NCBI GenBank assembly: GCA_049890095.1
Contig: JBMHCD010000008.1
Span: forward strand, 1 to 64,000
Length of the DNA: 64,000 bases
Direction: 5' to 3'
Origin: JABAYQ01 sp049890095
GTDB taxonomy: Bacteria > Bacteroidota > Bacteroidia > Flavobacteriales > UBA7312
Shown here: piece after piece, positions 16,608 to 23,869 of the stretch
Layout: the number at the start of each line of letters is the position of its first letter
Numbering within the stretch: the first letter of the stretch is position 1
Notes under the pieces: generated by a model
The model's database searches: none
Told to the model about the DNA's origin: nothing
The model's input: only the letters and a program-made list of their open reading frames with translations
Program-made: the position numbers and the translations under genes

Positions 16608-18155
16608 ATGAAAAATCTACTTTATCTTATTCTTATAACACCCTTATTTTTATTTTCACAAAACAACTGTAGTTTGTCTACAAGTTATAATGAAACAAAT
16701 CTTTTAATTGGTACCAATCAATTTAAATGCGATGGCAGCTTTGTATTCGAATTTGTGGTTGAAGTAATGCCAGCCGATACTCCATATTCGGTATTATTAT
16801 ACAAAAATGGAGATTTATATGAATTCGGCACTTTTAGTTCTATCAATAGTCAGACACCGTCTATTTTTGTGTTTGACTCTTTGTTGTATGCTGGAGACTA
16901 TGACTTGAGGGTTATAACTAGTTCTAATGATACTTGTTATGAGTCTTTTTCTTTCGTAGATCCACCGGTACTAGAATATGAAATAGATATACAAAACCCT
17001 GTTTCTTGTGATACAGAAGGTGTAGTAACTATTTTTAATATTAATGGAGGCTCTCCACCTTTTGATGTTGGTATTTCGGAAAGTAATGGTTTTAATCCTA
17101 TATATTATACTGATTTATCGCAAGACTTTTTTTATGTAGATAGCTTAGAGCCTGGTTTTTATTCTTTTACTATTCGAGATGTTAATGATTGTTTAACTAC
17201 AATTGGAGATGATGTTCCTATAGAAATAAGTCAAGGAATTATGCCAATGGAGTTGAATTATTCATTGGATAATGGAGTGAACGTTTGTGTTGACGGTGGA
17301 GTTTCTCCTTATCAATTTGTTTTGGATGGTGACACCATTAATTCTAGTGATAATTGTATAACTTATGAATTGTGTGGTGGAAACTATGAAGTTATCGTTT
17401 TGGACAGTTATGATATGAAAGTATGTTCGGACACTACTAATTTTGATATTGAGGTAATTGATGCATCTATTGATCAGTTAACAAAAGAAGCAGTAATTAA
17501 TAGTGGTGGTCTTTCTCCATTTAGTTATAGTTGGAGCTTAAATGGTAGTTTGGTAGATGGTGAAAATGATGCAATTTATAAAGCACAATTTTGTGAAGGA
17601 AATTATAGTTGTTTGATAATGGATAGAATAGGTTGTCAAAAAACAGTTAGTTTAACTATCAACCCGTTAGTATTAAATCTTACAAAAGATCTTGATTGTA
17701 TGGATCAAGAATTTAATGTGCTTGAAGTTAATCCTGAAGGTGGTACAGAGCCATATGAATTAAGTTGGAATCAAGAAGGAGAATTTTCTTCCACAATTGG
17801 TAATTTGAGTCCTAAAGTATATGAAGCTTATGTAAGAGATTATCATAATTGTTTTGCACAAGATCAAGTTGAAATACCTGTTTTAACAGATAGTTGCTTG
17901 TTTAACGCTTTTAGTCCAAATGGTGATTTAATAAATGATATTTGGAAAATAAATTCTTCTTTTTTGTATGAAAATTCAGAGGTAATGATTTACAATAGGT
18001 GGGGCAAGCAAATTTTCCACTCTTTAGGATACAAGAATGGATGGGATGGTTTAAATTCATTTCAAAATGAAGTTGCAGAAGGAGTTTATTTTTATGTAAT
18101 TGATTTAAAAAATGGATCTAAACAACTCAAAGGAAGTGTTAGTGTCTTTCGTTGA
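16608..18155 (+). CDS. Secreted adhesin-like protein with gliding-motility-associated C-terminal (type B T9SS) domain
   Basis: This 515-residue protein has a signal peptide (1-17) and a C-terminal CHU_C/type B sorting domain from ~433 (NAFSPNGDLINDIWKI, MIYNRWGKQIF, GWDG, GVYFYVIDLKNG) to the end. Between them are at least four SprB-like units with a GG-x-x-P-[FY] core near residues 147 (GGSPPFDV), 229 (GGVSPYQF), 300 (GGLSPFSY) and 378 (GGTEPYEL). Such proteins are surface adhesins moved or anchored by T9SS. It stands alone, tail to tail with miaA with no intervening base. The ligand is unknown. Confidence 0.85.
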   Translation: MKNLLYLILITPLFLFSQNNCSLSTSYNETNLLIGTNQFKCDGSFVFEFVVEVMPADTPYSVLLYKNGDLYEFGTFSSINSQTPSIFVFDSLLYAGDYDLRVITSSNDTCYESFSFVDPPVLEYEIDIQNPVSCDTEGVVTIFNINGGSPPFDVGISESNGFNPIYYTDLSQDFFYVDSLEPGFYSFTIRDVNDCLTTIGDDVPIEISQGIMPMELNYSLDNGVNVCVDGGVSPYQFVLDGDTINSSDNCITYELCGGNYEVIVLDSYDMKVCSDTTNFDIEVIDASIDQLTKEAVINSGGLSPFSYSWSLNGSLVDGENDAIYKAQFCEGNYSCLIMDRIGCQKTVSLTINPLVLNLTKDLDCMDQEFNVLEVNPEGGTEPYELSWNQEGEFSSTIGNLSPKVYEAYVRDYHNCFAQDQVEIPVLTDSCLFNAFSPNGDLINDIWKINSSFLYENSEVMIYNRWGKQIFHSLGYKNGWDGLNSFQNEVAEGVYFYVIDLKNGSKQLKGSVSVFR

Positions 18156-19016
18156 TTATACATCTATCCATTTCATCTGATACTTTTTAAACCAGGTTAT
18201 TTGTCTTTTTGCGTATCGCCTTGTGTTTTGTTTTATTAATTCTATAGCACGATCTAATGAGTGTTTTTGATCAAGAAAATCGAATATTTCTTTATATCCT
18301 ACTGTTTGTAAAGGGTTAAGATTTTGGAATTCTTTTAGTGATTTAACTTCTTCTACAAGACCTTGATTAATCATATTATCAACTCTGTGATTTATTTTAT
18401 CATAAAGTTTTTCTCTGCTTGTTTTTAATCCTCTAAATTCTAGTTTAAAACTCCTTTTAGGTTTTTCTTGATTAATGAAATGAGAGTATGTTTTTTTTGT
18501 TTGATTACAGACTTCTAAAGCTCGTAGTAATCTCTGTGGATTTTTAGTGTCTACATTATTATAATATTCAATATCCTTTTTTTTAAGTTCACTTTTTAAC
18601 CATTCTAGACCGTTTTTTTCAAATTCTTTCCTTGTTTTATGTCTTACCTCATGATCAATTATAGGAAAATCGTTTAAGCCGTAGCAAACTGCATCGATAT
18701 ATAAACCAGAACCTCCTGTAAGGATAAGGGAATCATGTTTTTTAAATAATTGACTTATTTTTTGGATTGCTTCTTTCTCGAAGTGTCCTACATTATAATT
18801 GTCAATTACACTCTTATTATGAATAAAATGATGTTTTACTTGCTTTAAATCTTGATGGTTAGGAACAGCTGTACCTATTGACATTTCCTTATAAAATTGT
18901 CTTGAATCTGCTGAAATTATTTCAGTATTTAGTTTTTTAGCAAGTTGAATACTGTAAGAGGTCTTTCCTATTGCGGTTGGTCCAACTACTACAATTAGTG
19001 TTTTAGTAGTGCTCAT
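18156..19016 (-). CDS. miaA: tRNA dimethylallyltransferase
   Basis: This 286-residue enzyme adds the isoprenyl group to A37 of tRNAs reading UNN codons. Walker A is VVGPTAIGKTSYS; ISADSRQFYKEMSIGTAVP and GGSGLYIDAVCYGL are also classic MiaA motifs, as is ETKNPQRL-like DTKNPQRLLRALEV. I begin at ATG 19016 (MSTTKTLIVVVG), which is the family N-terminus and gives a 14-nt overlap with the upstream gene. The longer start at 19052 would overlap it by 50 nt. Confidence 0.95.
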   Translation of the reverse strand: MSTTKTLIVVVGPTAIGKTSYSIQLAKKLNTEIISADSRQFYKEMSIGTAVPNHQDLKQVKHHFIHNKSVIDNYNVGHFEKEAIQKISQLFKKHDSLILTGGSGLYIDAVCYGLNDFPIIDHEVRHKTRKEFEKNGLEWLKSELKKKDIEYYNNVDTKNPQRLLRALEVCNQTKKTYSHFINQEKPKRSFKLEFRGLKTSREKLYDKINHRVDNMINQGLVEEVKSLKEFQNLNPLQTVGYKEIFDFLDQKHSLDRAIELIKQNTRRYAKRQITWFKKYQMKWIDV

Positions 19017-19494
19017 TGAATTCTTCAAACTCATTAAAACCGAATTCATCATCTAAATCATCTTCATCATTATTTTGGTCCGACACAAATTGAACATTCG
19101 GAGCTGATGATGGCATTTCACCAAAACTGATAATGGTTTTTCCTTTTAATGGTTTATTACATTCTGATATTTGTTCAACAGATACCATAAACCTCCAAAA
19201 AAGCAAAAAATCGTTTACATATAAAAGCCTTGAATCTTCAGCTTTAAAGATGTCTTTAATGATTATATCTTTCATTTCGGTTAGATTTCCTTCCATAGAA
19301 ATTAATGGTATTTCATCCTCTTGATTCCAGTCTTCATCAGTTAAATAGAATGCTGCTAGTTCTTCTTTTCTAAGATTAAAACTTTCTACAATGAGCTGAT
19401 GTAAATCTTCTAGTTTTTTATGATCATCTATTTCTATTTCTCTAAAAACATCTTGTTTGTGATCTAAAACAATACTAAATTTTATTTTATTCAT
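19003..19494 (-). CDS. pRiA4b ORF-3-like domain protein
   Basis: This 163-residue protein resembles the plasmid pRiA4b ORF-3 family (PF07929 type): KIKFSIVLDHKQDVFREIEI, then LEDLHQLIVESFNL and the AFYLTDEDW segment. The last ~25 residues are strongly acidic (DEDDLDDEFGFNEFEEF). No signal peptide or membrane segment. It lies between the CCA-transferase (4-nt overlap) and miaA (14-nt overlap), so it is translated with two tRNA-maturation enzymes. No function is known for the family; a link to RNA is only suggested by the neighbours. Confidence 0.72.
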   Translation of the reverse strand: MNKIKFSIVLDHKQDVFREIEIDDHKKLEDLHQLIVESFNLRKEELAAFYLTDEDWNQEDEIPLISMEGNLTEMKDIIIKDIFKAEDSRLLYVNDFLLFWRFMVSVEQISECNKPLKGKTIISFGEMPSSAPNVQFVSDQNNDEDDLDDEFGFNEFEEFNEHY

Positions 19495-20912
19495 TTTTTA
19501 ATTGGTTTTAATCCTATTTCTACTCCTTTATCAACAATGAGTTTTAAAGCTTGTTTTTTATCGTTTTGAATTTTTCCATCTAATATAGCGTCTTTTACGA
19601 TTTTTTTGAGAATCCCGATTTCTTTTCCTGGTTTAATTCCAAATAACTGAATGATTTCATCTCCGTCAATGGGCAGTTTCATATTTCGAATTTGATCTCT
19701 TTGTTCAACATCTTTTAATTTTTTTCTTACTATCTGAAAATTTGCTAAATAACGTTGAACTTTTTCGTAGTTTTTGGATGTAATATCGGCATCACAAAGA
19801 GTCATTAGATCATCAATGTCTTTTCCGGCGTCATATAATAATCTTCTTATGGCAGAATCAGTAACAATATCTTTTGCTAGCACTATAGGTCTAAGGTGTA
19901 ATTTGACAAGTTTCTGAACGTACTTCATCTTGTCGTTCATTGGAAGTTTCAATTGTCTAAAAATGATAGGAACAATTTTAGAGCCAAGAAATTCGTGTCC
20001 ATGAAATGTCCATCCTTGTTTATCATCAAATTTCTTTGTGTCCGGTTTTGCAATGTCATGAAGAATAGCAGCCCATCTGAGCCATAAATTGGATGTTTTA
20101 CAACTTATGTTGTCTAAAACCTCTAGCGTATGAAGAAAATTATCTTTATGACCTTTGTTGTTAATAATTTCTACACCACTTAACTCAACCATTTTAGGAA
20201 AAAATTGATGTAGCAGTTTTGTATCGAATAGTAATTTGAAGCCAATAGATGGTTTCTGACATAGGATAATTTTATTAAGTTCGTCAGTAATTCTTTCTTG
20301 AGATACAATTTTTAGTCGTTCAGAGTTTCTTTTTATAGCCTGTAATGAATGATGTTCAATTTCGAAATTTAACTGACATGCGAACCTTACTGCTCTCATC
20401 ATTCTTAATGGATCGTCACTATATGTGATATCAGGATCTAGTGGTGTTACCAGTTTTTTTTCTTTTATATCTTTTAATCCATCAAAGGGATCAATGAGCT
20501 TTCCAAAATTGGATTTATTTAATTGGATTGCTAGAGCATTTATGGTAAAATCTCTTCTTTTTTGGTCATCATCAATACTGCCGTTTTCAACTATTGGCTT
20601 TCTAGAATTATTTCTGTACGATTCTTTTCTAGCTCCAACAAATTCTAGTTCTAAATTTTCGGCTTTTAACATGGCCGTACCAAAATTTTTAAAAACTTGA
20701 ATTTTTGGTTGATTATCTAATAAACTTGCTACCTCATATGCTAACTTTATTCCTGACCCTAAGCAAACAAAATCAATATCTTTTGTTTCTTTTCTTCCTA
20801 ATATAAGATCTCTTACAAAACCACCAATAACATAGGTTTCCAACCCTAGCTGGTCTGCCGCTTTTGAAACGGTTTTAAAAATGGGAGTATTTAATTGATC
20901 GCTTAAATTCAC
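19491..20912 (-). CDS. cca: CCA tRNA nucleotidyltransferase with HD domain
   Basis: This 473-residue class II nucleotidyltransferase builds or repairs the tRNA CCA end. GGFVRDLILGRKETKDIDF holds the catalytic Asp pair; FTINALAIQL and DPLRMMRAVRFACQL are the following conserved motifs. A C-terminal HD hydrolase module is seen at WAAILHDIAKPDTK. I cannot tell from sequence whether it adds all of CCA or only A or CC. The start abuts the Sua5 gene stop, and its 3' end overlaps the next gene by 4 nt. Confidence 0.93.
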   Translation of the reverse strand: MNLSDQLNTPIFKTVSKAADQLGLETYVIGGFVRDLILGRKETKDIDFVCLGSGIKLAYEVASLLDNQPKIQVFKNFGTAMLKAENLELEFVGARKESYRNNSRKPIVENGSIDDDQKRRDFTINALAIQLNKSNFGKLIDPFDGLKDIKEKKLVTPLDPDITYSDDPLRMMRAVRFACQLNFEIEHHSLQAIKRNSERLKIVSQERITDELNKIILCQKPSIGFKLLFDTKLLHQFFPKMVELSGVEIINNKGHKDNFLHTLEVLDNISCKTSNLWLRWAAILHDIAKPDTKKFDDKQGWTFHGHEFLGSKIVPIIFRQLKLPMNDKMKYVQKLVKLHLRPIVLAKDIVTDSAIRRLLYDAGKDIDDLMTLCDADITSKNYEKVQRYLANFQIVRKKLKDVEQRDQIRNMKLPIDGDEIIQLFGIKPGKEIGILKKIVKDAILDGKIQNDKKQALKLIVDKGVEIGLKPIKK

Positions 20913-21473
20913 TTATCGAATAATTTTAATAGAACCGTTATTTTTAAGTTCAATTATGTTAGAAGGTTTTGTTTCTTGAGAGTTGTCGAAATTAACATCT
21001 ACTACATAGTCTACATTTTTTAAGATAAATGGATCTATTTCTTGAAAATTTTTAGGTGTTGGTTTTCCGCTAACATTTGCAGAAGTTGAGGTAATGGGTT
21101 TTCCAAATCTTGAGATTAAAGATTCACAAAAAGTATTTTTAACTAAACGAATAGCACATGACCCGTTTTCTGCTATTGCATTGGAAGCGATTCCTTTAAC
21201 TTTTTCGTAAATGATAGTTAAAGGTCTATCAGCAACATCAATTAATTCCCATGCTATTTCTGGAATATCTACAACGACTCTTTCCAACATAGCCTCATTA
21301 TTTACCAGTGTAATAAGTGCTTTTGATTCTTCTCGTTTTTTTAGCTGATATATTTTTTCTACAGCATTTTTATTAGATGCATCACATCCAATTCCCCACA
21401 CCGTATCTGTTGGATATAAAATGACTCCTCCAGATCTCAATATATGTAAACATTGATTTATTTCTGTTTTCAT
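20913..21473 (-). CDS. L-threonylcarbamoyladenylate synthase (TsaC/Sua5/YrdC), copy 1
   Basis: This 186-residue YrdC-fold protein makes threonylcarbamoyl-AMP for the t6A37 modification of tRNA. GGVILYPTDTVWGIGCDA, KREESKALITLV, the ITSTSANVSGKPTP segment and a C-terminal IKIIR are family motifs. It shares an operon with cca and miaA, so the cluster is devoted to tRNA maturation. A second YrdC-type protein of 205 residues is encoded at 48218. From context this one is the better TsaC candidate. Confidence 0.9.
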   Translation of the reverse strand: MKTEINQCLHILRSGGVILYPTDTVWGIGCDASNKNAVEKIYQLKKREESKALITLVNNEAMLERVVVDIPEIAWELIDVADRPLTIIYEKVKGIASNAIAENGSCAIRLVKNTFCESLISRFGKPITSTSANVSGKPTPKNFQEIDPFILKNVDYVVDVNFDNSQETKPSNIIELKNNGSIKIIR

Positions 21474-21477
21474 TGTC

Positions 21478-22596
21478 TTAAATGCTAAGGTAAGATTTCA
21501 TTAAATTTTTAGCGATATTTTCATCATTAAATTGTTGCACATAGTTGTAACCTTCTGCTATTTGTTTCTCTGTCAGAATAGGGTTGTTTTTTATTTTTAA
21601 AATGGCTTCTTTCATCTCCTGTACGTTCAAAGGGTCAATGTAAAATGAAGATGGTCCGCCAGCTTCACTAAAACAACCATTTATTGTCGTAATTACAGGT
21701 GTTTTGCTGTAAAGAGCTTCTATAATTGGTATACCGAACCCTTCAAAAATAGAAGGGTAGATAAAAATTTCTGCAATTTGATATATGGTAGCCATTTCAA
21801 ACAAAGTTAGTTCATTAAGAAAAATAATCTGTTTTTCTAGTTGATGTTCTTTGATGTATTGCAAACACTTTTTTTTATAGTTGGATCCATTGCCTATGAC
21901 CACCAGTTTTTCATTTGGAAGTTCTTTAATACATTTCAAAATAGTGAGTAAGTTTTTTCTTTCTTCAATAGTTCCTACATGTAAAATAAATTTTTCAGGA
22001 AGATGAAACTTTTGACGAATTTCTTCTTTCAATTCTTGTCTAATAGTTTTTTTGAATATGTGATTACAACCCTGATAAACTACATCTATTTTATCTGGGT
22101 TTATATCGAAGAACTTAATAATGTCTTTTTTTGTTTGTTGACTAACAGCAATAATTTTATCAGCTATCTTGCAAGAGTGTTTAAATTTATTGAAATAAAT
22201 CTTGCGGTCTATAGTTTTAAAGAATTTTGGATATCGGATAAAGATTAAATCGTGTATAGTTACGATAGTTTTAATATTAGTTTTTTCGATACCAATGGGT
22301 AGTTCATGACTCAATCCGTGATATAGATCAATTTTTAGTTGAATCAAATCAGACTTTATTCCCCACCTCCTCCAGATTGATGGTGCAATATTTCCCAAAG
22401 CTTTTTTTGGCGTTTGAACATATATATTCTTTTTGTTCAAAAAAGTTAATCGATCATTGTTTGCAGTTTTAGGAGTAAATAAATGGTACTGATTTTCGGA
22501 ATAATTTTCAGTCAATATCCGAATAGTATCTCTACTATAATTACCTAAACCTGTTTGATTAAAAAAGGCTCTTTTAGCATCAAATCCAATATTCAT
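21478..22596 (-). CDS. Glycosyltransferase, GT-B fold, group 1/family 4
   Basis: This 372-residue retaining glycosyltransferase has the N-terminal GLGNYSRDTIRIL glycine-rich loop and the C-terminal nucleotide-sugar site EGFGIPIIEALYSKTPVI, with FILHVGTIEERKNL just before. It is cytoplasmic or peripheral, with no signal peptide. Sugar donor and acceptor cannot be told from sequence; a role in cell-surface polysaccharide is likely. The start overlaps the dapD stop by 1 nt. Confidence 0.85.
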   Translation of the reverse strand: MNIGFDAKRAFFNQTGLGNYSRDTIRILTENYSENQYHLFTPKTANNDRLTFLNKKNIYVQTPKKALGNIAPSIWRRWGIKSDLIQLKIDLYHGLSHELPIGIEKTNIKTIVTIHDLIFIRYPKFFKTIDRKIYFNKFKHSCKIADKIIAVSQQTKKDIIKFFDINPDKIDVVYQGCNHIFKKTIRQELKEEIRQKFHLPEKFILHVGTIEERKNLLTILKCIKELPNEKLVVIGNGSNYKKKCLQYIKEHQLEKQIIFLNELTLFEMATIYQIAEIFIYPSIFEGFGIPIIEALYSKTPVITTINGCFSEAGGPSSFYIDPLNVQEMKEAILKIKNNPILTEKQIAEGYNYVQQFNDENIAKNLMKSYLSI

Positions 22597-23417
22597 TACA
22601 CTGAAATGTTGTATTCTCTTAATGCACTATTTAATGATGTTTTTTTGTCGGTGCTTTCTTTTCTTTTACCAATAATTAAGGCACATGGTACACCATAAGT
22701 TCCAGCATTAAATTCTTTTGGATAATTTCCAGGAATAACGACAGATCTTTCAGGAATATACCCTTTAATTTCTACAGGATCATTTTGTGTAACGTCAATA
22801 ATTTTTGTAGAAGCTGTTAAAACTACGTTTGCACCTAGTACAGCTTCTTTTCCTACTCGGACTCCTTCAACTACAATGCATCTTGATCCGATAAAGGCAT
22901 CATCTTCTATAATAACAGGTGCAGCTTGTATTGGTTCAAGAACGCCGCCAATACCAACACCCCCACTTAAATGAACATTTTTACCAATTTGTGCACACGA
23001 TCCAACTGTTGCCCAAGTATCCACCATAGTGCCTTCATCTACAAAAGCGCCAATATTTACATAAGATGGCATAAGTATAACTCCCTTTGAAAGAAAAGAT
23101 CCGTATCTTGCTACTGCATGAGGAACAACTCTAACACCTAATTCAGCATAATTGGATTTAAGTTCCATTTTATCATGAAACTCAAGAGGTCCAGCCTCAA
23201 TTGTTTTCATTTTTTGAATAGGGAAGTACATTATAACTGCTTTTTTTACCCAATCGTTAACTTGCCATTTACCGTTAGGCAATGGTTCAGCTACTCTGAT
23301 TTTACCTTTGTCTAATAATTCTATAACCTCTTTAATAGATTGGACAGTTTTCTCTTCTTTTAACAAACTTTTATCTTGCCAAGTTTGTTCAATAATTTGC
23401 TTAAGTTTTGTTTTCAT
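22596..23417 (-). CDS. dapD: 2,3,4,5-tetrahydropyridine-2,6-dicarboxylate N-succinyltransferase
   Basis: This 273-residue left-handed beta-helix acyltransferase acts in the succinylase branch of lysine/diaminopimelate synthesis. Visible are RVVPHAVARYGSF, GTMVDTWATVGSCAQIG, GGVLEPIQAAPVIIEDDAFIG and the hexapeptide rungs. I start it at ATG 23417 (MKTKLKQIIEQTW), which matches the family. A longer frame to 23546 would add 43 residues lying over the divergent ruvX gene. dapB, later in the same pathway, is at 37990. Confidence 0.95.
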   Translation of the reverse strand: MKTKLKQIIEQTWQDKSLLKEEKTVQSIKEVIELLDKGKIRVAEPLPNGKWQVNDWVKKAVIMYFPIQKMKTIEAGPLEFHDKMELKSNYAELGVRVVPHAVARYGSFLSKGVILMPSYVNIGAFVDEGTMVDTWATVGSCAQIGKNVHLSGGVGIGGVLEPIQAAPVIIEDDAFIGSRCIVVEGVRVGKEAVLGANVVLTASTKIIDVTQNDPVEIKGYIPERSVVIPGNYPKEFNAGTYGVPCALIIGKRKESTDKKTSLNSALREYNISV

Positions 23418-23422
23418 GTTTG

Positions 23423-23430
23423 CAAAGATA
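23423..23430 (-). promoter_or_regulatory. -7 box of dapD, 5 nt from its start codon
   Basis: On the minus strand TATCTTTG is followed by CAAAC and the dapD ATG, again placing the expected transcript start at the start codon. On the plus strand the same 38-bp gap also carries TATTTTCG (23442-23449), one mismatch from the consensus, 6 nt before the ruvX ATG. Both are pattern matches only. Confidence 0.5.
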
Positions 23431-23455
23431 GTTAAAAGCTTTATTTTCGTGTTAT

Positions 23456-23869
23456 ATGAGTATAATTTTAGCAATAGATTACGGTCGAAAAAGAGTAGGT
23501 TTAGCGGTAACCGATTCAGAGCAATTGATAGCAAGTGGTTTGACAACCATAAAAACTTCTGAGTTATTTTTATACTTAAATGATTTTTTCGCTAAAAATA
23601 AGGTTGCTTGTGTAGTTGTTGGTTTAGCTAGAAACTTAGATAATAATTTGTCTGAAAGTAGTCAGTATATCGAACCTTTTGTTGGGCGATTTAAAAAAAA
23701 ATATCCAGATATTAAAGTGGAACGTGTAGATGAACGTTTTACTTCAAAAATAGCATTTCAAACTCTTATAGATGCTGGTATTAGTAAAAAAGCACGATCC
23801 AATAAATCCTTGATTGATAAAGTTAGTGCTACTATAATATTACAATCCTATTTAGATGGAAGAAAGTAG
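23456..23869 (+). CDS. ruvX: RuvX/YqgF family nuclease
   Basis: This 137-residue RNase H-like protein begins with ILAIDYGRKRVGLAVTDSE, the family's first catalytic Asp motif. It continues with VVVGLARNLDNN and ends with the DERFTSKIA and DKVSATIILQSYLD motifs holding the other acidic residues. Members process the 16S rRNA 5' end and/or Holliday junctions. Full length. It is divergent from dapD, and its 3' end overlaps the convergent uvrA gene by 18 nt. Confidence 0.92.
   Translation: MSIILAIDYGRKRVGLAVTDSEQLIASGLTTIKTSELFLYLNDFFAKNKVACVVVGLARNLDNNLSESSQYIEPFVGRFKKKYPDIKVERVDERFTSKIAFQTLIDAGISKKARSNKSLIDKVSATIILQSYLDGRK

Noticed and set aside
23418..23546. A 43-residue N-terminal extension of dapD
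   Set aside because: It covers the divergent ruvX gene and its promoter region and has no family match; DapD begins MKTKLKQ.
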